NCBI GenBank assembly: GCA_958426775.1
Contig: CATZZP010000008.1
Coordinates: 1 to 64,000 of the forward strand
DNA length: 64,000 nt
Source of the DNA: an uncultured Bacillota bacterium
GTDB taxonomy: Bacteria; Bacillota; Clostridia; Lachnospirales; CAG-274
Direction: 5' to 3'
Shown: positions 18,110 through 24,952 of the stretch, piece by piece
Layout: every line of letters begins with the position of its first letter
How positions within the stretch are numbered: the stretch's first letter is position 1
The notes under the pieces: generated by a model
Told to the model about the DNA's origin: nothing
Database searches by the model: none
The model's input: only the letters and a program-made list of their open reading frames with translations
Made by a program: the position numbers and the translations under genes

Positions 18110-18142
18110 AAAAATCCCTGCCAAAAAATGACAGGGATTTTT
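18110..18142 (-). terminator. Terminator of the efflux operon
   Basis: Stem AAAAATCCCTG / CAGGGATTTTT directly after the permease stop codon, with a T-run on the minus strand. Confidence 0.85.
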
Positions 18143-19360
18143 TTACTCATATCTCAATGCTTCAATAGGGTCAAGCCTTGCTGCCTTTCTTGCGGGATAT
18201 ACACCGAATACAATACCTATGCCGCAGGATATGGTTACTGCAAACAAAATAGATTGAGGGGAAACTACGCTTGATACATCCATAAGCTTTCCTACTATCA
18301 TACCCAGTCCCCAGCCGCAAACTATACCGAGTATACCGCCCATAGCAGTCAGAATAATTGCTTCTGTTACAAATTGCAGCATAATATCACGGTTTTTGGC
18401 ACCTATTGATTTTCTTATACCTATTTCTCTGGTACGTTCCGTAACGGTAACCATCATAATGTTCATAACACCTATACCGCCTACTAAGAGGGAAATAGCG
18501 GCAACACCGCTTATAAGCAGAGTTACCGTACCCGTTACGCTGTTCATAGCCTCAAGTTGTTCACTGGTGCTGGTAGCCGTATACTTTTCGCTTGTGCCGT
18601 GGGCATCATCAAGGGTGGCAATAAGTGTGTCGCAAAGCACCTCCGAGTTGTCAGGGTCCTCAGCTATTAATGAAATATTGGAAAGGGTTTTTACACCGAA
18701 AAGCCTTTGTGCGGTAGTAATAGGCATAGTAATTTCTTCGGGATATTCATCGTAATCCGATGATGTAGTTTGGGTGTTTTCTATTATACCTATTACAGTG
18801 TATTTTTTGCTTCCCTTCCAGGATTTTATTGATATTTTTTGACCTACAACAGAGGAATCGCAATAGCCGAATACTTTTTGTGCTGTTGTGTCTGTAATAA
18901 GCACAACCGTATTCTTATTTTCCACATCGCTGTCTGAAATATATCTTCCGTACAATATAGTAGGACTTGCTATATTCTGATACTCGCTTGTAGCACCCGT
19001 AACAGAGGCAGTGTTGGTTTCCTTAGGGTCAAGAAGCTTAACACTGAAATAGCTTGCACTGTAGACAGGAGATATATACTTTACTCCGTCAACGGTTTTT
19101 AAAAGCTCATAATCGTCTAAGTCAAGAGCATCGCTTGTGTTTATATTTCTGGGTGAATTGCTTCTCAGGGAAACGGTTATTTTACCTACACCCAAGCTGT
19201 CAAACTGCTCCGTTATTTCCTGCTGACTGCCGTTGCCCACAGAAGTAATGGCAATAACTGATGCAATACCGATAATTATACCAAGCATTGTAAGCAGGGT
19301 ACGCATTTTATTTGAAAGCACGCTTATTAAAGCAGACTTTAAATTTTCGTAAAGTGTCAA
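18143..19360 (-). CDS. MacB-like ABC transporter permease
   Basis: 405 residues: an N-terminal helix (MLGIIIGIASVIAITSVGNG), a large extracytoplasmic MacB-PCD domain (about 45-260) and three C-terminal helices in the FtsX-like domain, with the typical MMVTVTERTREIGIRKSIGA and PARKAARLDPIEALRYE. With the ATPase and HlyD protein it makes a MacAB-type system, which in Firmicutes often exports or senses antimicrobial peptides. The start is a TTG behind GGGAGGTG and overlaps the ATPase stop by four bases (TTGA), implying coupled translation. Confidence 0.92.
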   Translation of the reverse strand: MTLYENLKSALISVLSNKMRTLLTMLGIIIGIASVIAITSVGNGSQQEITEQFDSLGVGKITVSLRSNSPRNINTSDALDLDDYELLKTVDGVKYISPVYSASYFSVKLLDPKETNTASVTGATSEYQNIASPTILYGRYISDSDVENKNTVVLITDTTAQKVFGYCDSSVVGQKISIKSWKGSKKYTVIGIIENTQTTSSDYDEYPEEITMPITTAQRLFGVKTLSNISLIAEDPDNSEVLCDTLIATLDDAHGTSEKYTATSTSEQLEAMNSVTGTVTLLISGVAAISLLVGGIGVMNIMMVTVTERTREIGIRKSIGAKNRDIMLQFVTEAIILTAMGGILGIVCGWGLGMIVGKLMDVSSVVSPQSILFAVTISCGIGIVFGVYPARKAARLDPIEALRYE

Positions 19361-20070
19361 GTGTTTTCACCTCCCGTTATTGCTTTTAGGGGCTTTTCAA
19401 CGGGCTTGTCATCTATTTTATGTCCGTCTTTAAAAGTTACTATTCGCTTTGTATACATAGCCACATCCGGCTCGTGGGTTACCATAACTATGGTAGCACC
19501 TGATTCATTGAGCCTTTGAAAAATTTCTATTATTTCAATAGTAGACTTTGAGTCAAGGTTACCTGTTGGTTCATCGGCAAGGATAATGCTTGGGTTGCCT
19601 GCTATTGCTCGTGCTATGGCAACCCTTTGCCTTTGACCGCCCGAAAGCTCGTTTGGTTTATGCTTTATTCGGTTTTCAAGCCCCACAATTTCCAATGCAT
19701 CCATAGCTCTTTTATGCCGTTCGGAGGAGGAAATACCTCCGTAAATCATAGGCAACTCTACATTTTCTATACTTGTAAGCTTAGGTAACAGGTTAAAGCT
19801 CTGGAATACAAAGCCTATTTTTTTATTGCGTATTTCCGAAAGACGGTTATCATTCATTTTGGAAACATCTATATTGTCAAGGAGATATTTGCCTGATGTG
19901 GGCTTGTCAAGACAGCCTAAAATATTCATCATAGTTGATTTACCTGAGCCTGATGAACCCATAATGGAAACAAACTCACCTTCCTCCACCCGGAGGCATA
20001 CCTCCTCCAGCGCTCGGACCTCCAAAGCCCCCTGACGGTACCATTTGCTCAGATTGTCTATTTCTATCAT
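19357..20070 (-). CDS. ABC transporter ATP-binding protein (MacB/LolD type)
   Basis: 237 residues from the ATG at 20070, chosen because GAGGAGG precedes it and MIEIDNLSKWYRQG is the standard family start. Walker A GSSGSGKST, signature LSGGQRQRVAIARA and Walker B ILADEPTGNLD are intact. It powers the adjacent permease. Its first 95 bases overlap, in another frame, the Gly/Pro-rich 3' end of the HlyD gene, an unusually long overlap. Confidence 0.93.
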   Translation of the reverse strand: MIEIDNLSKWYRQGALEVRALEEVCLRVEEGEFVSIMGSSGSGKSTMMNILGCLDKPTSGKYLLDNIDVSKMNDNRLSEIRNKKIGFVFQSFNLLPKLTSIENVELPMIYGGISSSERHKRAMDALEIVGLENRIKHKPNELSGGQRQRVAIARAIAGNPSIILADEPTGNLDSKSTIEIIEIFQRLNESGATIVMVTHEPDVAMYTKRIVTFKDGHKIDDKPVEKPLKAITGGENT

Positions 20071-21607
20071 CAGCGTTTTCCTCCTCATCGGAATTGTTTT
20101 GAGTTCTTGCCTGTGTTTGAGCTTTAAACTCATCAAAGCTCATACCATCTTGTATACTGTCACTAAGTGCGGATATTATTTCTTCTCCTTGGGTAAGACC
20201 TGATATAATTTCAGTGTTGGTATCATCTGTCTGACCTACTTCTACGGTTGTTTTTACAAGAGAGTTATTTTCAACCTTATATACATAGCTTTCGTTTGTT
20301 TTGCTGTCAGTACCTATGGCAGCGGCGGGAATACAGAGTACATCCTGGCTGTCGGTTGTTACAATCTCCAGGTCAAGGGTGTAGTTAGCCTTTAAAACTC
20401 CGTCGGGGTTATCAACGGAAATTTCAATAGGCACAACGGTTTCGCTACCCATATTTGATGACGCTGTAGAGGCTGTAGGATTAATTTCGGTAATTTTACC
20501 GGTATAGGTTTTTCCCTCCAAACCATCTGAGGTCATAGTTACCTTTTGACCTACTTCTAAAAGAGGTGCGTCATACTCCTCAATATTTGCACTTACTATA
20601 AGGTCGTTAAGGTCTGCGACCTTAAGCATTACGGTGTTTTCCTCCGTATATGTACCCTCGTCAACACAAACCTCCGTAACTACACCGTTTACCGTGGAGT
20701 AGGTGGAGTATACTATATCGGCTAAATCTTTGTTAGCATCTGACAAGGTATCCTGTAAGCCCTCCAGGGAAAGCTGTTGTTGCTGAATTTTAATTTGGTT
20801 TTCCTCTAAGTCAAGCTTATTTACGGTTTCATCCAGACTTGCTTGTGCAAGTGCAAGAGAGTCCTGTTGCTTGGCAATGTTGCTCTTAGCGGTTTCAAGC
20901 TCAATATTCAGACTTTCTAAGGAGTTTACGGCATTATCATAGCTTTGCTTAGCTTTTGAACATGAAATAAGACTGCTGTCATATTCCTCTTGTGTAATGC
21001 CTCCCACTTCCAACAATGCCTTGTTATTGCTGACGGTTTTTTCTGCCTCCTGCCAATCTTGCTTTGTAATTTCAATTTCGGTTTGTTGTGCTTCAATGTT
21101 GGTTTGGATGGTTTTAAGGGTGTTTTGAGCCTCTGTTATAGAATTTTGGCTGTTTGTAACCTCGTTTTCAAGCTTTTTTATTTCAGAGTCGCTTGCGGGG
21201 GTTTGTATGCTTTTTAAGCTAAGCTCAGCGTTTTCTATTTCACGTTGGGTATCTCTTATTTTATTTTCCAATTCCTCAACGCTGTCTTCGGTGTCGTAAG
21301 TAACCAGCAGCTGACCTGCAGTTACCGTATCGCCCTCTTCAACATGAAATTCCAAAATTTTATTGGTTTCGCCTTCTGCGTAAACTTCAACCTCATCGTT
21401 TAACATAACTGTACCCGTAGCCGTTATTGTATTTACAATACTGCCTTTATCCACCTTGGTAGTAAGGGTGTTTTCCATATCGGGCATATTGCGTGACATA
21501 TTTTCTTTGGATTTTATATGTCGGTAGGTGTAAAAGCCACCGCCTGCTACAGCGGCAACAAGTACAAATGAAATACCTCGTTTAATGTATTTGTGCAAAT
21601 AAATCAC
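19976..21607 (-). CDS. HlyD/MacA-like periplasmic-adaptor-type efflux protein
   Basis: 543 residues: an N-terminal membrane helix (about 11-27), a lipoyl-like half (GTVMLNDEVEVYAEGE), a long coiled-coil hairpin rich in Glu/Gln/Ser (about 120-285), the second lipoyl half and a beta-barrel domain (DAPLLEVGQKVTMTSDG). The tail is disordered, with many Asp/Glu/Asn and then Gly/Pro (GGFGGPSAGGGMPPGGGR). Such proteins bridge the exporter to the wall in Gram-positives. The annotated start is a GTG very close to AAAGG; an in-frame TTG at 21598 has alternative spacing, so the start is uncertain by three codons. The promoter upstream carries 11-bp direct repeats. Confidence 0.9.
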   Translation of the reverse strand: MIYLHKYIKRGISFVLVAAVAGGGFYTYRHIKSKENMSRNMPDMENTLTTKVDKGSIVNTITATGTVMLNDEVEVYAEGETNKILEFHVEEGDTVTAGQLLVTYDTEDSVEELENKIRDTQREIENAELSLKSIQTPASDSEIKKLENEVTNSQNSITEAQNTLKTIQTNIEAQQTEIEITKQDWQEAEKTVSNNKALLEVGGITQEEYDSSLISCSKAKQSYDNAVNSLESLNIELETAKSNIAKQQDSLALAQASLDETVNKLDLEENQIKIQQQQLSLEGLQDTLSDANKDLADIVYSTYSTVNGVVTEVCVDEGTYTEENTVMLKVADLNDLIVSANIEEYDAPLLEVGQKVTMTSDGLEGKTYTGKITEINPTASTASSNMGSETVVPIEISVDNPDGVLKANYTLDLEIVTTDSQDVLCIPAAAIGTDSKTNESYVYKVENNSLVKTTVEVGQTDDTNTEIISGLTQGEEIISALSDSIQDGMSFDEFKAQTQARTQNNSDEEENADDRNRQSEQMVPSGGFGGPSAGGGMPPGGGR

Positions 21608-21631
21608 TGCCTTTCTTTAATTTATAAGTTA

Positions 21632-21686
21632 ATTATATTTAAGGATTTTTAAATGATAATTAAACAAAGATTAAAAATAAATTAAA
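21632..21686 (-). promoter_or_regulatory. Efflux-operon promoter with four 11-bp-spaced direct repeats
   Basis: Reading the minus strand, TTTAAT-type hexamers begin every 11 bp (plus coordinates 21681-21686, 21670-21675, 21659-21664 and, as TTTAAA, 21648-21653). They are followed after 10 bp by a TATAAT -10 (21637-21632). No -35 box is visible; the proximal repeat occupies that place. This is the layout of sites bound head-to-tail by OmpR/PhoB-family response regulators. Confidence 0.7.
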
Positions 21687-21710
21687 GGGTAATTTTGGTT
21701 TAATTAAAAT

Positions 21711-21739
21711 ACTCTAAACCCATAGCTTGGGTTTAGAGT
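21711..21739 (-). terminator. Terminator between cotH-type gene and efflux operon
   Basis: Perfect 12-bp stem ACTCTAAACCCA / TGGGTTTAGAGT with a 5-nt loop, then ATTTTAATT on the minus strand. It separates the VTC-DUF4956-CotH unit from the HlyD-ATPase-permease unit. Confidence 0.85.
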
Positions 21740-21755
21740 AATAAAAGGGGGAAAA

Positions 21756-23381
21756 TTATTTACTTGCAAGCTCTGCACTTATGCTTTCAAGCTGATTTTT
21801 TACAAAGCTTACAATGGAGGAGGTGTTGTTTTGCATCATACCGTTATGACCTCTGCCACCGTTCTGAGGTGGTGTGGGTCTGCTGTTGTCTGCAGCAGAT
21901 GCGGTATTATTTTCATCGCTTTTGTCAGCGGTTGTACCTTGGTCAGGGGTAAATTCGGGATTGTTCCCGTTATCTCGTTGTGGTGGTGTTATATTATCAC
22001 CCTCAGGTCTTTGAGGTGGTACGGAGCCGTCATCCTCAGGTCTTTGAGGCGGTGTAGCACCGTCATTTTCAGACCTTTGAGGCGGTGTAGCACCGTCATT
22101 TTCAGACCTTTGAGGCGGTGTACCGTTATCTCCCTCAGGCTTCTGAGGCGGTGTGCCGTTATCGCCCTGGGGCATTGTATCCGTATTATCTGTTTCTTCC
22201 GAATAAGTGGTTGCCTTTTCAAAGTCCTCTAAGGTACAGAATTTTGTAGGGTCGGCTTTAACATCGTCATATATAAGCTCTTTAATTTCTGCTATTCTGT
22301 CCTCTGCCTCAGAGCAGTAGTCAAGCAGGGCTTCAACATAACCATAGTATCTTTCCTTGTATTCATCAACTGATAAAAGCTTTGTTACTAAAGGAAAGCT
22401 GTCCTGTTCTTGAGAGGAAACAGGCATATCAAGGCTTGCTCCTCTTTCTCCTCTGCCCATACCGCCCATGGACATATTAAAGTCCCAGGGGATTACGCTG
22501 AATACTCCGTTATTTTCATATAAATAGTAGTTTTGCTGATTGCTGCCTAAGTAGCTGTCATAGTTACAGAAAACATAGTTAAAGGCAATATATTTAAGGG
22601 CAGAGTCAACATCAAGAACCTGCTCAATGTTCCCCTTGTTGCCGTTTTCTATTGAGTTAAGAGTCTTAATCATATTTTTAAGACCTGTTTTACTTTCGTC
22701 ACTGCCCATTTTAAGCTCAAGACTTTCATAGCTGTCGTTTTCCTTATAAACAAGGCTGCTGCCCATTTCTGCCTTGTACAGATTGCCGTCGGTATTGCCG
22801 AAGACTCTGTCTATATAGCTTTCGTCAATAGCCTCAACACAGAGGTATAAGCCCTTAAGCTCATCATTTATATAAATGTTGGCAAACACGCATTGAGGTA
22901 CGTCAACACCTATGGAACGCAGTGCCTCATAGCTTAAAAATTCACGCATATAAGAGGCATCGGAGTACATATTGTTAATTACAAATTCATCAAGTCCGTC
23001 AAGGGTCTGACCGTCAACGTACTTATCAAGCTTAATTCTGAAGCTGTAACGGTCAGAGTCGGAAGAGGCAACTGAATTTAAGGTCAGATTGCCCTTAGTA
23101 CGAAAACCCACATTTTCAATACTTGTGCTGTCAAAGGTCAGGTCGGCACTTTTGTATTCCTCGTCCTTGGCGTTATTCAGCATATCCTGATATTCATCTT
23201 CGGGCAAGGTGATTTTTATATCAATTACCTTATCTGCCTGAAAATATTTGTTATAGCCCGTATCTGCCGTAAGGGCTGTGTCTGATGCGGTTACATCGGT
23301 ACTTGAAGTGCCTGTTACCGAGGTACAGCCTGTAGCTGTTAAAACCGATATAGCTAAAATAAGTGAGATTAAACGTTTCAT
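21756..23381 (-). CDS. CotH-kinase family lipoprotein
   Basis: 541 residues. The N-terminus is a lipoprotein signal (lipobox TATG-C, Cys19). The CotH domain spans about 50-360, with a strand-and-helix start (FRTKGNLTLNS), VNNMYSD-like VINNMYSDASYMREF, GLYLCVEAIDE, and the metal/catalytic segments NYDSYLGSNQQNYYLYENN and IPWDFNMSMGG. CotH proteins are atypical protein kinases known from spore coats and from gut Clostridia. A low-complexity tail with six 11-residue repeats (TPPQRSENDGA type) follows. It is third in an operon with DUF4956 and VTC genes, so a target at the outer membrane face or wall is likely; the target is unknown. Confidence 0.87.
   Translation of the reverse strand: MKRLISLILAISVLTATGCTSVTGTSSTDVTASDTALTADTGYNKYFQADKVIDIKITLPEDEYQDMLNNAKDEEYKSADLTFDSTSIENVGFRTKGNLTLNSVASSDSDRYSFRIKLDKYVDGQTLDGLDEFVINNMYSDASYMREFLSYEALRSIGVDVPQCVFANIYINDELKGLYLCVEAIDESYIDRVFGNTDGNLYKAEMGSSLVYKENDSYESLELKMGSDESKTGLKNMIKTLNSIENGNKGNIEQVLDVDSALKYIAFNYVFCNYDSYLGSNQQNYYLYENNGVFSVIPWDFNMSMGGMGRGERGASLDMPVSSQEQDSFPLVTKLLSVDEYKERYYGYVEALLDYCSEAEDRIAEIKELIYDDVKADPTKFCTLEDFEKATTYSEETDNTDTMPQGDNGTPPQKPEGDNGTPPQRSENDGATPPQRSENDGATPPQRPEDDGSVPPQRPEGDNITPPQRDNGNNPEFTPDQGTTADKSDENNTASAADNSRPTPPQNGGRGHNGMMQNNTSSIVSFVKNQLESISAELASK
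21972..22169. repeat. 33-bp tandem repeat inside the CotH gene
   Basis: Six in-frame copies of a 33-bp unit encode (G/N)D(N/G)(G/A)TPPQ(R/K)(P/S)E. The two central copies are nearly identical at DNA level, the outer ones more diverged. The unit is in frame, so copy-number changes would lengthen or shorten the Pro-rich tail without breaking the gene. Confidence 0.85.
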
Positions 23382-23393
23382 AAATTTCCTCCT

Positions 23394-24080
23394 TTAAAAT
23401 TCGTGAATATTGCTGTCCAGAGATAAAAGTACTGTTAGATTACCGTTTTTACACCTTATGCTGTCCATAAACTCCTTAATATCAGTGTTTTCGGAAAGGG
23501 AAAGGCTGTAGGTAAGCTCAAATACACTGCCCATATCAGCAGTTCTTATTCGGTTTAAGCTATAGCTCTTTGTATACTTTTTCAGAATATCGTCAAAAGC
23601 TCCCTTAAAGTTTAGCATTTCAGGTACGGTTATTTTTAGTATATAGTTGTCATATCTGTCACTGCCCAATTTAATAAGGCTGAATACAAACATAACCAGA
23701 CATAGCATAAGAGTGAAAAAAAGTGCGTATATATAGCTTGCCATACCGCAGGCAAGACCTGCTGCCATTGAAAAAAGCACATAGGTTATATCCTTTGTGT
23801 TACCCGGGGCACTTCTGAAACGAATAATGGAAAATGCTCCCGCAAGGCTGAAGGCCCTTGCAACATTACTGCCTATAAGCAGTATAATAACCGATATAAC
23901 TGCAGGTATAAAAACTAAGGTTATAAAAAAATTTTGTGAGTAGCTTCCCCTTTCTGTTGTAAATTTATAAGTAAAGCCTATAATGACACCCAGCAGTATT
24001 GCAGTAACTACAGTAAGCAAGGCTTCGCTTAAGGAAACTGCGTCTGCGGATTGAATAAACAGGTTATCTATATTAAGCAT
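23394..24080 (-). CDS. DUF4956 family membrane protein
   Basis: 228 residues with about four membrane helices (residues 18-38, 50-72, 96-140) and a cytoplasmic C-terminal domain (about 145-228). The conserved loop SIIRFRSAPGNTKDITY is typical of DUF4956. Its gene starts inside the last codons of the VTC gene (8-bp overlap), so the two are co-translated. DUF4956 genes are, to my knowledge, regular neighbours of VTC-domain and CotH genes; the biochemical role is not known. A membrane partner or channel for the VTC product is a reasonable hypothesis. Confidence 0.85.
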   Translation of the reverse strand: MLNIDNLFIQSADAVSLSEALLTVVTAILLGVIIGFTYKFTTERGSYSQNFFITLVFIPAVISVIILLIGSNVARAFSLAGAFSIIRFRSAPGNTKDITYVLFSMAAGLACGMASYIYALFFTLMLCLVMFVFSLIKLGSDRYDNYILKITVPEMLNFKGAFDDILKKYTKSYSLNRIRTADMGSVFELTYSLSLSENTDIKEFMDSIRCKNGNLTVLLSLDSNIHEF

Positions 24081-24801
24081 AATTTATTTCCTCCTGTTGC
24101 AGATAGTTGATGTATTCGGTACCGTATTTGGAAAATGAGGTTTTATAAATACCGTTTTCCGAAAGCAGCCTTGTAAGCCATAGAGGTAATGCTCCCGAGC
24201 ATTTTACCTCCATCAGCCATAGCCTGCTGTCAAGCAAGGGTGTACCGTAGCTGCCTTTTTCAAGGGATAGGTTATAACGTCTAGTAAGGATATCCGTGTC
24301 AAAGGTTATCCTTAAATCCTTGTCCTCCTTGCCGAAAAAAGCCTTTCTCTTATAGGAGATGTAAGCCATAGGCTGCAGCTTGTAATTACCTGTTAAATAG
24401 TAGATTTCATTTAATACCTGGGTATTCATATAATCCTCAATTTCGGGATATATATGTTTTTCAACCAGCTCCGCAGCCTCCGGGATTTTTATGGTACAAC
24501 GCCTTTTATTTACTATACCGTTATATTTTTTCTTGATTTCAAGAAAAACAGGTTGATATTCTTTAGGTGTACCATAGCTCCTTAGTCGGAGCTTTTCTTT
24601 GTATATAGGCTTTGACAGGGAATTTCTTATAAGAGAGCTGTCCTTTGTATCATAGTAAATATTTGATATTGTGTAAAAGCTGTCCCCCTTGCTGTAGCTG
24701 TCGGGAGTGGTGTAAGCCTTTATTGTGTCTGATATTTTGTTGTAGGTGGCTGTATCTATAAGATACTTTGTTTCGTATCTGTTAAAAACCTCTATAGCCA
24801 T
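24073..24801 (-). CDS. VTC-domain polyphosphate polymerase-like protein
   Basis: 242 residues forming one VTC tunnel domain: RYETKYLID at the start, basic KLRLRSYG, FLEIKKKYNG, RITFDTDI and LMEVKCSG. These supply the Glu/Lys/Arg set that binds nucleotide and Mn2+ in eukaryotic VTC4, which makes polyphosphate from ATP. The start is put at the ATG (24801), because the upstream in-frame GTG is part of the GAGGTGAT ribosome site. It is first in the operon with DUF4956 and CotH, under a promoter with 11-bp direct repeats. The bacterial reaction is inferred from the family. Confidence 0.88.
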   Translation of the reverse strand: MAIEVFNRYETKYLIDTATYNKISDTIKAYTTPDSYSKGDSFYTISNIYYDTKDSSLIRNSLSKPIYKEKLRLRSYGTPKEYQPVFLEIKKKYNGIVNKRRCTIKIPEAAELVEKHIYPEIEDYMNTQVLNEIYYLTGNYKLQPMAYISYKRKAFFGKEDKDLRITFDTDILTRRYNLSLEKGSYGTPLLDSRLWLMEVKCSGALPLWLTRLLSENGIYKTSFSKYGTEYINYLQQEEINYA

Positions 24802-24832
24802 AATTATCACCTCTTTGTAAGTTTATGACCTT

Positions 24833-24876
24833 AGTATAGAGGGATAATATTAGAAAATCATTAGAGAAAACTAAGA
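24833..24876 (-). promoter_or_regulatory. VTC-operon promoter with 11-bp-spaced direct repeats
   Basis: On the minus strand TCTTAG, TCTAAT and TCTAAT (plus coordinates 24871-24876, 24860-24865, 24849-24854) are spaced exactly 11 bp. The -10 TATACT (24838-24833) comes after a 10-bp gap. There is no -35 box. Repeat period and distance to the -10 equal those in front of the HlyD gene. Confidence 0.68.
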
Positions 24877-24908
24877 ATACAGTAAATATTTACTCTGAAT
24901 TTGCATAG

Positions 24909-24945
24909 AAAAGGAGCATCCTACGAAAGAATGCTCCTTTAAAAG
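24909..24945 (-). terminator. Terminator of the PL1 gene
   Basis: Stem AAAGGAGCAT / ATGCTCCTTT with a 12-nt loop, just after the stop codon on the minus strand. Confidence 0.8.
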
Positions 24946-24952
24946 GAATTTA

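Noticed and set aside
21972..22169. CRISPR-like array
   Set aside because: The repeats are in frame, encode a Pro-rich peptide and have no unique spacers.
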